A DNA stretch of 64,000 nt from Azorinus chamasolen (Eukaryota; Mollusca; Bivalvia; Cardiida; Solecurtidae). Of the stretch, positions 34,322 to 44,700 are shown one piece after another. The position numbers and the translations under genes were made by a program. Location: assembly GCA_963576725.1 (NCBI GenBank), contig OY755252.1:57996816-58060815 (forward strand). The letters run 5' to 3'. The notes beneath the pieces are model-generated. The model had not been told where the DNA came from and ran no database searches. It saw only the letters and a program-made list of their open reading frames with translations. How positions within the stretch are numbered: position 1 is the first letter of the stretch; every line of letters starts with the position of its first letter.

Positions 34322-34806
34322 GGGTTGACCCCTTCCCTCATATTGACTCCTTTTGACTCTTTCTCTCATATTGAAAATGAAGATTTTATTTGATCCATTA
34401 CCCAATATTGAGACCTTTTGAGTCAGTTTGGCCTATTCCCTCATATTGACTCTTTTTGACATTTTCCCTCATATTGACGCCTTTTAGTCCATTACCTCAT
34501 ATTGAGGCCTTTTGACCTATGCCCTAATATTGACGCCTTGTGATCCATTTCCTCATATTGACGCCTTTTTAGCCATTCAATCATATTGGCGCTTTTTGAC
34601 CTATTCAATCATATTGACGCCTTTTGAAGTTTTGACCTAATTGAGATAAAAAAAAGCTCCATTTATCACAATGGTTTAAAAACTACACAACTTTTTTCTT
34701 TTTCTAGTAATTGCTCTTTTTCTGTATTTTTTTCCAAAGAGGCTGGGTCTGAAATTAGCCTATGAGGTAATGGTTCTGCAAAAAAGCCTATGAGGGAATG
34801 GGTTAA
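34322..34806. mobile_element. T1 MITE whose left terminus is tandemly amplified
   Basis: From 34326 to about 34632 the block CCTCATATTGACGCCTTTTG recurs about eight times with period near 36 bp. Then comes a T1 right part (ACAATGG..., GCCTATGAGGGAATGGGTTAA). Confidence 0.7.
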
Positions 34807-35121
34807 GTGCCCCTTGCACATTCAATTTGGTACATGATAAAACACTATCAGGACATGTATACATGCTGTTCCTATAGAGAAAATTAGGGCTATTATACCT
34901 CATGTGACTTTCCTATACAATTTTTCCATATACCTACCATGAAACAATTTATACTGTTCCATGCAACATTATCTCGTGCAGAAAAATTAACGTCTAGATC
35001 AGCGAACGCTTGACAAAATCAAAATGTGAGTGTGACGTCAACCGACGCTTGTAATTTGATCACCAAACGACACAATATTGGGTAGTAAAAGGACTTCGCC
35101 AGTTTTAAACGTGTAAAGATA

Positions 35122-35692
35122 GGTTCCCACTGCCGATCAGACCAACTCGAGTATCCCGATCACTCAAATGCCAAGACCAACCTCGACTGAAGGCATGTAC
35201 ATGTCAAGAGTTCTTCTCGACTTCTACTCGATCATACACGACCCTCTCGTGATCATTCACGACTCCTCCACATCGTCAACTCAACAACCACTCGAATCTC
35301 TGCTCGATCATCCCGATCCAGATACGATCCCTACCTGGACCTTTGTTCGATCTCTACCCGGTGAGCGATCAGGTATTCCCCGAGTAGAGGTCGAGATGAT
35401 CGGGTACAGGTCGGGTAAATGACTTCATCCCGACCGCACTAGATATCTACACGATTGTCTCCCAACTCGAACATCTACTCGATCAATACCCGACCGCTTC
35501 CCGAACGCTTCTCGAGTGCGTGGCTACTCAATCTCTACCCGAATGTTTTTGACATATAAAAAAATCGGGTAGGAAGTCCGAGCGATGCCGACCAATGTAG
35601 ACCTCCTCGATCACTCCTGCCGAGCGAGCCAGACCAGTCCCCGATCATTTGATCGGGCTTGATCAAGTTGATCTGAGCGGCAGTGGGAACCC
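35122..35692. mobile_element. 571-bp TIR element filled with about 10-bp CTCGAT-type motifs
   Basis: The ends are GGTTCCCACTGCCG(A/C)TCAGA with an inverted match at 35664-35692. Between them CTCGA, CCGATC or ACGAC words recur every 10-11 bp. The architecture is like 22609-24966 but the motif sequence differs. The ORF at 35168-35422 follows from the repeat. Confidence 0.7.
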
Positions 35693-35831
35693 AGCTTTAT
35701 GATAGAAGTGTGAGGATGTTCTGAGAATTTTAAGCATCGAGTACTAAATTCTGTTTCGAACTGTTTATTGCTGTCATTGAGTAAATTGTTTTACTGATTA
35801 AATTGATTGTGCTGTTCGGTATAATAAAAAT

Positions 35832-35964
35832 AAATCACATCCCATGGAGGGCGACAGCACGAATTATTAACCCTCGGTATGTTCATCGAGGTGTTATCCG
35901 AGGTGGACATTACCGTACCTCGGGTGACAATGCTTTCTGTCGCCTTCCATGGGATGTGTCATTT
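35832..35964. mobile_element. Small inverted-repeat MITE
   Basis: AAATCACATCCCATGGAGGG and CGACAG are mirrored by CTGTCGCC and TTCCATGGGATGTGTCATTT. The inner GTACCTCGG/CCGAGGTGG arms also pair. Confidence 0.75.
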
Positions 35965-36073
35965 ATATAATATTCGTCAATGTCATAACTTCATTGCCAA
36001 TAAAGTTATTCCTGAGAAATTGCAACCGTTTGCCTACTTAACCCGACCTGATTGGAATTAGCGAGACGGCGAG

Positions 36074-36319
36074 TTAACCCTTTCCCTGGGGAATATTCAT
36101 GTAGGAAATAATGACGTCATGAATTGTAATTAGATTATTTTTATAATGATATATGAACACAGGTCATTTTGGTTCAGACAGAAGCTGTAGAATCAGATCT
36201 ATATTACACCGTAATCGAACAGAGCAGACCCTGATCAGATGGCTCCTATAGGAGCCGTCTGATCTGGGTCTACTCTGTTTGCAGATGCGTATAAATGCGC
36301 TTGCATAAGGGAAAGGGTA
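36074..36319. mobile_element. T2 MITE
   Basis: TTAACCCTTTCCCTGGGGAA to GGGAAAGGGTAT. AATGACGTCATGAATTGTAA and a full GGCTCCTATAGGAGCC centre. Confidence 0.85.
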
Positions 36320-36379
36320 TCAGAATTAACCCGATGTCTCATCAGGACCATGCTGATTGGCACTTATTGAATATTGTTA

Positions 36380-36550
36380 ATCCTTTCCATGCTGTACATT
36401 CATTCCGACTTCAATACCTATTGAATAGTCATGGACAGAACAGTTATAATAAAACATGGAAGGTGGATTATGGTACCAACTAAGGAAACAGATCTTTCAA
36501 TGTCCACTGGCAAACAGAGTAGACCCTAATCAGACGGCTCCTATAGGAAA
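36380..36550. mobile_element. T6 MITE, left half only
   Basis: TTAATCCTTTCCATGCTGTA through GACCCTAATCAGACGGCTCC; it stops at the dyad TATAGG. Confidence 0.65.
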
Positions 36551-36666
36551 GGCTGTTATTCCTTAGTTTTTTTATACCGTATTGTATGAGAGAGCTTGAA
36601 CTTATTCGTACTGTTGTGACGTCCGTTACCTAAACATTAAGTGATAAAGCCAGTTAGTGCTTTGTT

Positions 36667-36765
36667 AGACCACATTCGTAACGGATCACATTTGTAACAG
36701 ATATTTTACGAATGTGATCACATTCGTAACAGGTAAAATGTGTTACAAATGTGGGTGTCCAACAT
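36667..36765. repeat. Nested inverted repeats of ACATTCGTAAC
   Basis: CACATTCGTAAC and its reverse complement alternate four to five times around ATGTGATCACAT. Confidence 0.6.
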
Positions 36766-37139
36766 AAGGGTTGACATTAGAATCACGTATGTAACAGGTT
36801 GAGTGACTGAATGACGATGTTCAATTAGTTACTAGTAATAGGATTATCATTGTACATGTTACTATATTTCCTTGAGGGTCATGTCTTAACTTTTCACAAC
36901 TTTTAATAGCACATTTTAAAGATATAATACACATGCTTGTAATATGTTTTAGGATACCTGCCATGTTTCATAGAACGTGTCATATACGTGTACATGCACC
37001 TAGGCAATGCTGTTGATGTGTGCCTATGATTAAATACATATTACTTCTTAGTTCTTTTATTTGCTTTTAATTGAGTAATTAATACACTATGCTAAATATT
37101 TTAGCAACTATAAATCTAATGATACAGTGCTTGGACACT

Positions 37140-37440
37140 TCTACGCCTGTGCGACATTAACAGTTTCTCGCCTGTGTTGTATAGACATTATAACGCCTGT
37201 GTGATACTCACCTATAATTACCCTGCGTGGAGACTTTAGCCTGTGTGGCATTAACAATTTCTCGCCTGTGTTGTATAGACATTATAACGCCTGTGTGATA
37301 CTCATATATAATTACCCTGTGTGGAGACTTTAGCCTGCGTGGCATTGACATTTTTCTCGCCTGTGTTGTATAGACATTATTACGCCTGTGTGATACTCAT
37401 CTATAATTACCCTGCCTGGAGACTTTAGTCTGTGCGATAT
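37140..37440. repeat. 94-bp tandem repeat, about three units
   Basis: GCCTGTG(C/T)G(A/G)CATTAACA recurs at 37145, 37239 and 37333. Each unit contains three CGCCTGTGT-like words and TATAATTACCCTG. Confidence 0.85.
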
Positions 37441-37681
37441 TTGAATATCCTTTGTGGATTTAATTGAAAAGACTATGCTTAAATGATAGATGATGTTTTT
37501 GAAATGTGTTCCATGTGTTATGTCGTGAATGTGTTGTTACATGTTTGCACGTGCAAAGTTTAACCGTTACATGTATATCAAATTATGAAATAGCAAGGCG
37601 TTTACTCATTTTAAGCCTTGACAAACACTTGGCGCACACTTCGCAAACAACGGAAATAATTGTGACAAACATGAAGGACAA

Positions 37682-37697
37682 GGGGGGGGGGGGGGGG
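37682..37697. repeat. Homopolymer, 16 G
   Basis: Uninterrupted G run. Confidence 0.9.
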
Positions 37698-37856
37698 TTA
37701 AAGGCTTTAATGAATCAATAGTAAGTAAACACTACTCCACCGTCAGTGTTACTTTAGATACATTTTTATAACATTATTACAGTTACCCTTTACTCCATCA
37801 ATATTTATATAAAACATGATGATACCATGGACTTTAATTAAATTTAAGAAATATAT

Positions 37857-38398
37857 ACAGTAAACCCTCTCTATAACGGCCACTAAATTATATGAAATAT
37901 TTTGTGCCAAAGGCAGGTGGTTGCTTAAAGCAAGGTGAAAGTCAAACAGAACGCTCCTATAAACTCTCGATTATTCGAACACTAAAATACGTATCATATT
38001 AATTTTTAAGACAGGTGGCAGTTTAATGCATGGTGAAAGCCACGCAGTCATGCTCCTAGAGGAGCTTTCTGTATGACTCACCATGCATTAAAGGCATTTC
38101 GAAAGGAATGTTGACCCATTAACCCTATGCTGTGTATTTTGGGAGCTGACTGTCAGGCATCTGATACACAAACTGATAAGACGGGCTACCATCACAAAGG
38201 ATCAATGTATAATTGCATAACTTTATCTCTTATGGCTATGGACCAAGACTGGACACTGCAGGAGCACAGTTGGATACTGTGGATAAAGGGGGGTGTCACT
38301 TATATAATGAGCTTTGAAATGTCTTTAAGGGGTCACCTGCCTAAAGGTTCTTAAGTCTTCTATACAACATAAATCGAATAATCGAGATTTTACTGTAT
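37857..38398. mobile_element. P1/P7 chimera joined at the dyad centre
   Basis: The left half of P1 ends at AACGCTCCTATA (37962). It continues directly into a P7 element (CTCGATTATTCGAACACTAA ... AATCGAGATTTTACTGTA) with its own AGGAGCT stem and 230 bp of extra sequence. Confidence 0.6.
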
Positions 38399-39149
38399 TA
38401 TAATCGTCTTCAAGACAGACGGTAGCTTAATCGAAGTTAAAGTCATACAGGAAGCTCTCATATCTACATGCCATTCGCCTTTCATTAATATAGCAGTTGT
38501 GGGAGTGAGTTTATCAGTTTTATTGCCATGCATATTTATTACATGTTCATTGCTAACTCTGGTTAAGGGTATTCTCTTCACATTTGAAATGTCTTTATTG
38601 ACAAATAAACCAGTTAAGCCATGGTTATTGGATATGTATACATGCAGTCAGAATTTTAGCCATAGTTTCTAGAGGTTGTTTATAAAATAAACCAAGTCAA
38701 GAAATTCTGAGTGTGGAAGCTTCGTTGTTTTGCTCCAGTTAGACTTTTTCAAAGGCTGCATTGTGATTCTTTTAGCTATAGCAGAGATTTTCCTAACGGC
38801 AGTTGTTTTCTCTCGGTTCTAATTGATTCCATTTCGCTTTCATCCTTGTTTCCCATTTTTCGCAGTACTGTCGATGTTTTGAAAACATGTAATAGAATGT
38901 ACGCACTTTTATGGTTTTTGGAATTCTTTGAAAAACACTAAACCTTATGAGCATACAGCACACCAAAGAGGAAGACCTGAGTGAGTAGTTTGGGTCCACC
39001 GTGCAGTAAGGTATGCAAATTTATAAATCACGTGGGTGTGTTTAGGGTATGTAATAGCCAGTAATAGAACAGACAAAACGTTACGTACAGCCATCAGAAG
39101 TTCAGATAAGATGCGTCAATTAAAACAGTATCAAGAATAACTCCCTTAT
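38399..39149. other. Gene-free stretch
   Basis: AT-rich sequence with short spurious ORFs. No exon, RNA gene or complete MITE is supported. Confidence 0.45.
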
Positions 39150-39284
39150 TTCTTCACTAAACCCTATACTGTGACCACTGTTTAGAATCGTCTCTCCGAG
39201 ACGATTTTAAAGAGTGGTCACTGTATAGGGTTTGGTGTGTGGTGTGTGGTGTGTGGTGTGTGTGTGTGTGGGGGGGGGGGGGGT
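39150..39284. repeat. P4 MITE followed by a GGTGTGT / poly-G microsatellite
   Basis: The P4 hairpin (AAACCCTATACTGTGACCAC and mirror) runs from 39150 to about 39232. Its right end passes into TGTGTGG repeats and about 13 G. Confidence 0.75.
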
Positions 39285-39395
39285 CGACGATTTTAATAGT
39301 TGCGTCCGCACATTAATCCGTAACTCTGGGTCATGATATTGTCCTTTTCATTCATTCGTCAATAATAGCATTTAAATTTCAGCGAGATTTGTATA

Positions 39396-39759
39396 TACAG
39401 TGCTCCCTCTCTTCAACGACACCCTTTGAGATACGAAGATTGTATGTGTTGTTCAGAGGGAGTTGTTATAGGGAGGGAACATCAAACATAATTAGCTTGT
39501 TTGCAGATCCCCAGATAAGGTGTATGTCTAGAACTAAAACTGTTATGCCTCAATTAACGCTACGTTGTGACAACTCTCTAGAATGGTCACAATGTGACGA
39601 TTCTAAAGAGTGGTCACAACATAGGGTTTGATGGAGGCATAAAGAATATACGATGGAAAAAAATGTTTCTGGGGCCTTGTTGTTTCGGAAACAGTGACAT
39701 GCGTTGTTATAAGGAGGGAATCGTTATTGAGAGGGCCGTTGTAGTGAGGGGTCACTGTA
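39396..39759. mobile_element. P3 MITE, 364 bp
   Basis: TACAGTGCTCCCTCTCTTCA to GAGGGGTCACTGTA. Same length as the copies at 32279 and 57770. Confidence 0.85.
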
Positions 39760-39875
39760 CATGAACATGCTAATTGCCATAAGTATAGATAAATGTGCTT
39801 TTTTCTGTAATGATATAAGACAAAAGCGGATTATGAGAAAATTAGAAGTCTTGCATATGTGTTCGTTCTCATGTT

Positions 39876-39970
39876 TGCAGTTGTCCTGTCTGTCTGCAGT
39901 TGTCCTGTCTGTCTGCAGTTGTCCTGTCTGTCTGCAGTTGTCCTGTCTGTCTGCAGTTGTCCTGTCTGTC
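39876..39970. repeat. 19-bp tandem repeat, five units
   Basis: TGCAGTTGTCCTGTCTGTC, nearly perfect. Confidence 0.9.
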
Positions 39971-40000
39971 TGTTTATCTGTCCATTTGTTTATTTGTTAG

Positions 40001-40141
40001 TACAGTAAAACCTCGATTATCCGAACACTAAATCCTCTAGGAGCTTTCTGCATGACTTTCACTCTGCATTAAGCAGCCACCTGCCTAAAAGTATCTAAAT
40101 TCTTATCTACTAGAATTCCGGTTAAGAGAGGTTATACTGTA
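40001..40141. mobile_element. P7 MITE with left arm deleted
   Basis: TACAGTAAAACCTCGATTAT, then the right arm from CCTCTAGGAGCT to AAGAGAGGTTATACTGTA. Confidence 0.7.
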
Positions 40142-40379
40142 GTTTTATTTGACTGAATAAATACCTGAAGGACTGAATACCTGAAGCAGACCGTGATCAG
40201 ATGGCTCTTAAATTGTCGTATTGTCTTGATCTACACTGCTTGCAAAAGTAATAAAATGTTTATTTATGGATTAAATGGATTAATGCGAAAACGCGTACAT
40301 GTGCACTGGATTTTGTAAACAGTGTAGACCAAGATCAGCGGTTTCTAGCAATTTTGAGTCTTTCCTACTGATTATGTAA

Positions 40380-40619
40380 TTAACCCTAAACACATTTCCA
40401 CGCATATGCATACAGAGTAAACCCAGAGTAGACGGCTCATATAGGATATATCCGATCAGGGTCTATTCTGTTTGCTTAATGTGGTGAACTATAGATCTGA
40501 TTTTACATCTTCTGCCAGAGCCGAAATGTTCTGTGTTCATATGCCATTATAAAAATAATTTAATTAATTTTCACGACGTCATTATTTCTTACATGGATAT
40601 ACAACAGGGAAAGGGTTAA
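40380..40619. mobile_element. T2 MITE, reverse, sharing TTAA with the next T1
   Basis: TTAACCCTAAACACATTTCC to GGGAAAGGGTTAA. The last TTAA is also the first of the T1 copy. Confidence 0.75.
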
Positions 40620-40853
40620 CATATTCCGTCTTAGTGAAGCATTTTGGCGCCTCTATAAAAGTCACCTTTTGAAACCACTGTGATAAATAAAACAAATGCA
40701 CTATTTATCAAAATGTTTCATTGGAACAAATGCTCTATTTGTCACAATGGTTTAAACTACACGGTTTTTTAATTTTCTCTAGTAAATGCTCCTTTTCGGT
40801 AAAATTATTCAAAGAGGTTGGGTCTAAAAATAGACTAGGAGGGGATGAATTAA
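40616..40853. mobile_element. T1 MITE, diverged
   Basis: TTAACATATTCCGTC to GGGGATGAATTAA; imperfect CAAATGC centre. Confidence 0.7.
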
Positions 40854-40970
40854 ACAATGATTGACTCTTTCCCTTTGAAAATTCGGCATTCAAAGAATCA
40901 GAACTGACTCGAACGATGAGTTTTTCAGTTTGAAGGTATATATGGTGTACTAATGTTCCTGTTTGAGAAG

Positions 40971-41216
40971 TTAACCCTTTCACCGCCAAAGTCGAGTAAA
41001 TCCACCACGACAAATAGTGCAGTCCCAGATCAGACGCCGCCTTTTCAAGGCGGCGTCTGATCAGGGACTTCACTATTTGTCTCAATCTCTAGTTCTATAT
41101 ATATGCGTTATTCCTTTGAAATTTGCATTTATTTATCTCATTTCCTTATTTTACTGGATGATTAAACAAAGTTGGATTGCAGACGACAATTAGAAACTTG
41201 GCGCCGAAAGGGTTAA
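40971..41216. mobile_element. T4 MITE, 246 bp, well preserved
   Basis: TTAACCCTTTCACCGCCAAA to TTGGCGCCGAAAGGGTTAA. Centre GCCGCCTTTTCAAGGCGGC. Lies just beyond the 3' end of gene B. Confidence 0.88.
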
Positions 41217-41369
41217 ACATGCCAATAAAACGTCACTAGTTACCTTCTCTGGGCCAATCCGAGCTATTCCGAACTTGCCGGTGTTAGCCGATTTTTATTG
41301 TTTGCTTCCGGAGTGAGGCAAGGTCACAGGGCGAAATAAAATATGTGATATGTTTTGGAGCAAAATCTT

Positions 41370-41383
41370 TTTATTTCTTTATT
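41370..41383 (-). promoter_or_regulatory. Two poly(A) signals of gene B
   Basis: The minus strand reads AATAAAGAAATAAA; the first AATAAA is 48 bases after the stop codon. Confidence 0.65.
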
Positions 41384-41431
41384 GGGAAACCTGTATTTGA
41401 AACACGTTTACGTTATATAATTTCAAGTGGA

Positions 41432-41663
41432 TTACTTTCCTCCGGGTCTGTGGAAAGTGCATCTACATTTACTGTCCACACAGTGTTTCTCGAAAAATCG
41501 ATCACCGATGTTACCGCCAATCCCATGTAAACAATGCATTCCGGTACAATCGGTTCCGCTTTTACAATCGGAACCTGCAGTGGAAATTGAATATATGAAT
41601 GTATTTGTTATACGTGGACCTCGAACAATCGGTGCTAAATGTTACCGTCGATCCCAGGTAAAC

Positions 41664-41725
<62 letters not shown>

Positions 41726-44700
41726 TTTATTTCCTCCAGATCAGGAGAGCATAGCATTATCCCAAATACAAACAAATACAATTACAAATGATATTTACAG
41801 TACAATGAACACTAAACAAAACATCAACAATGATTTACAATGATAATGATGAAAGTGATGATGACTATGAGTCATTTCACATTCAGTCGAGTTCGAGTTA
41901 GAAGAACCTGCAATGAAAACTGAATATATTTGTCATACGGCTGAACGTCGATATCTCGAATATATTCAAAGGACCATACAAATTACTTCGAGGTAACAGG
42001 GGTTCGAGTCATCCCGACTTTAGTCTTAACATTTTTTCAAGCCCACAGCTTAATATAGCATCTTTCAGCGTTAATTTCGAACTGCATTAAGCTGTCACAC
42101 GTGTTTCTAAAAGCAATTTATGCACATTGACACATTTAAGACCAATCCTGTTTTGTAATGTTTGTAAGGATCGAACTCCCGAACCGAAGTTCGAATTATC
42201 CGACTTCGAGAAGTTCAGCTATACATGAAAGTTGAGTATAGAACGTAATATATGGTATATCGAGTTATCCCGAAGTTCGAATTATCCGACTTCGAGAAGT
42301 TCAGCTGTACATGAAAGTTGAGTATAGAACGTAATCTATGGTATACATATCGAGTTATCCCGAAGTTCGGGTTATCCGAGTTCGAGTTTTCGAAGTTCAA
42401 CTGTATGTATATTACAGCTTTTCAAACGGTGTTAACCTGGGTCCATGCTTTTGATTGGTCAAATTTGAGTCTGAGTTTGTTCTCAAGTTTTTGATTGGTC
42501 AGATTTGAGCCAAAGGCTCAAATCTGACCAATCAAAAGCTTGAGAACGAATTCAGACTAAACTAAAACGCTTTATAAGCATGGAACCAGATCATAGGTGT
42601 TCTTGTCTTTTTCCTATGGAATAAAACAGGTCAAGATAAGATGAGTAAGTTAAAACGTTTAAAGAATGACTTCTTTATTTCTCCACAAACCCTATGTTGT
42701 GGCCACTCTTTAGAATCGTCTCTTTCAGACGATTCTGAAGAGTGGTCACGATATAGGGTTCGGTGGAGAAGTGATGATTTTAGTATTTGCGTGAACACGT
42801 TTATATGTTGCTATGGAAGCTCAGTACCCCGAACGAGTTTAACCAACAATCAGGGGGGGGGGGGGGGAGGAATCGGGTGCATAAGACACAATGTAGACAC
42901 AGATCAAGAGATTCCTTAGGCAAACCTTTATCAGGGTCTGTAAAGGCACTGATAAAGTATGATACATGTTTTGTTAACTTGATATTTAAAAAGGAATGGT
43001 TTATTGTAGAAAATGTAGAATCAGATGTTTATTATTCCATAAACAAATAAACCCTAACCAGGTGTCTCTTACAGGTGTTGTCTTATCTTGGACTAATCTG
43101 TTTGCGAGGACGTTGAAAAGTGTGTCTATGGAGCAAAGAGTTAACCCATTCCCTTCTACTGGCGCCTTTTGACGCCTTTATAAAAAACTATTTATAAACC
43201 ATTTTGATAAATACAGCATTTGTTTCACAAGAGCAAATTCTCTTTTTTATCAAAATAGTTTTAAAACAATATAACTCTAAAACAAATGTTCCTTTTCAGT
43301 GTATGTATTCAAAATGGTTTGGTCTAAACGTAGTCTAGGAGGGAATGAGTTAAAGAAAGATAAGGGTTTTAATTATGCTTGTTCAGCACTATTTATATCG
43401 CCTCCAACACTATAGATCTCTGATTCCAAAATGTGTGACCTTTATTTGTACGAAAGTTTAATCCAATAGTGTTCAGTTTCCCTTTAAAAAGTTCATATGC
43501 AAACAGTGTAGACCCTGATCAGAGGGCTCCTTCAGGAGCCCTCTGGTCAGGGTATGCACTGTTTGCTTAACCCATCAATGCCCCCCCCCCCCCCCCCCCC
43601 CCACACACACACATGGGATATGGATTGGTTCCAACGTAAGTTTAGGACGGGGAGTCCTTACATGATGTGAAAATAAATTAATGTGTCCAACATGTTACTA
43701 TGAATATCAAACTTGTAAAAAACTCTTATACTCTAGTCATTTTATATTATCAGGACCATGTATTAACGCTTTATTGGCTAAAGTCAACGATCACAGATAG
43801 GAACGACTGGATACATGGCTTCGCACCAACCAATGAACCAATCAATGAAGGGAATGTAAACAATAATTCAGAACAGTTTTTGTAATGTAATAAATAAAAC
43901 CAGGAAAGCCAGCAGTAGCATTCGCAACACTAAGCATAATAGCAAGTACATTGTAGATGAAGACAAAGCAGCAATATTCAGTGCCGACATTTTGTATGAT
44001 CTACAGTTAACCCCTATAAACAGAACATTCATAATTTATTGTAAATATCGGTCTTGGAGACAGATGACAGTTTAATGCAGGGTGAAAGTCATGCAGAAAG
44101 CTCACAAATGATCGTGTGGTGCAAACAAACACATTTCATGCATGTGTACCAAATGTGGAAATAGGTCACGGAACTACTTTTTCTAAAAACAAAAGTCAAT
44201 TCTGTCTATTTTAAGATCCTTTTGAATTGTTCTAATGGATGGTTTTACTTCTTACTTGCAAAAAAATCAATAATTATGTACCGGAGTATACTAGTTAGCA
44301 GTACTTTATCAGTCTTTAGTCCCTGTTAAAAGTAGATCGGTTTGGTACAGTTTCAATCAATCTATGTTGTCAGTAGGAACAAACAAACTATCCATTCACG
44401 AATTGTGCGCATAAGTACATACCTTTTAGTGACGTCAGTAGTGACGTCAGTTAACTTAATGACGTCGATCGCTCAAACGTTTATAAAAAAAAGTCTTAGT
44501 TGATGCTTTTAAGTTATGGATTAGATTTTTTTCTGTTTTTCTTTTGACATTCATCTATTTATCGTTTTGAGGAAGGAGTGGGGCATAGCAATCAAAGACT
44601 ATACATTTGTACTGGTATAAAACCATTGACATTCATGGAGGAGCCCTCTGATCTGGGTCAACATTTTTTGCATAATATGACAACTATGGGATCGCAGGAG

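Noticed and set aside
35879..36061. 60-codon ORF
   Set aside because: More than half lies in a small inverted-repeat MITE; no motif or splice partner.
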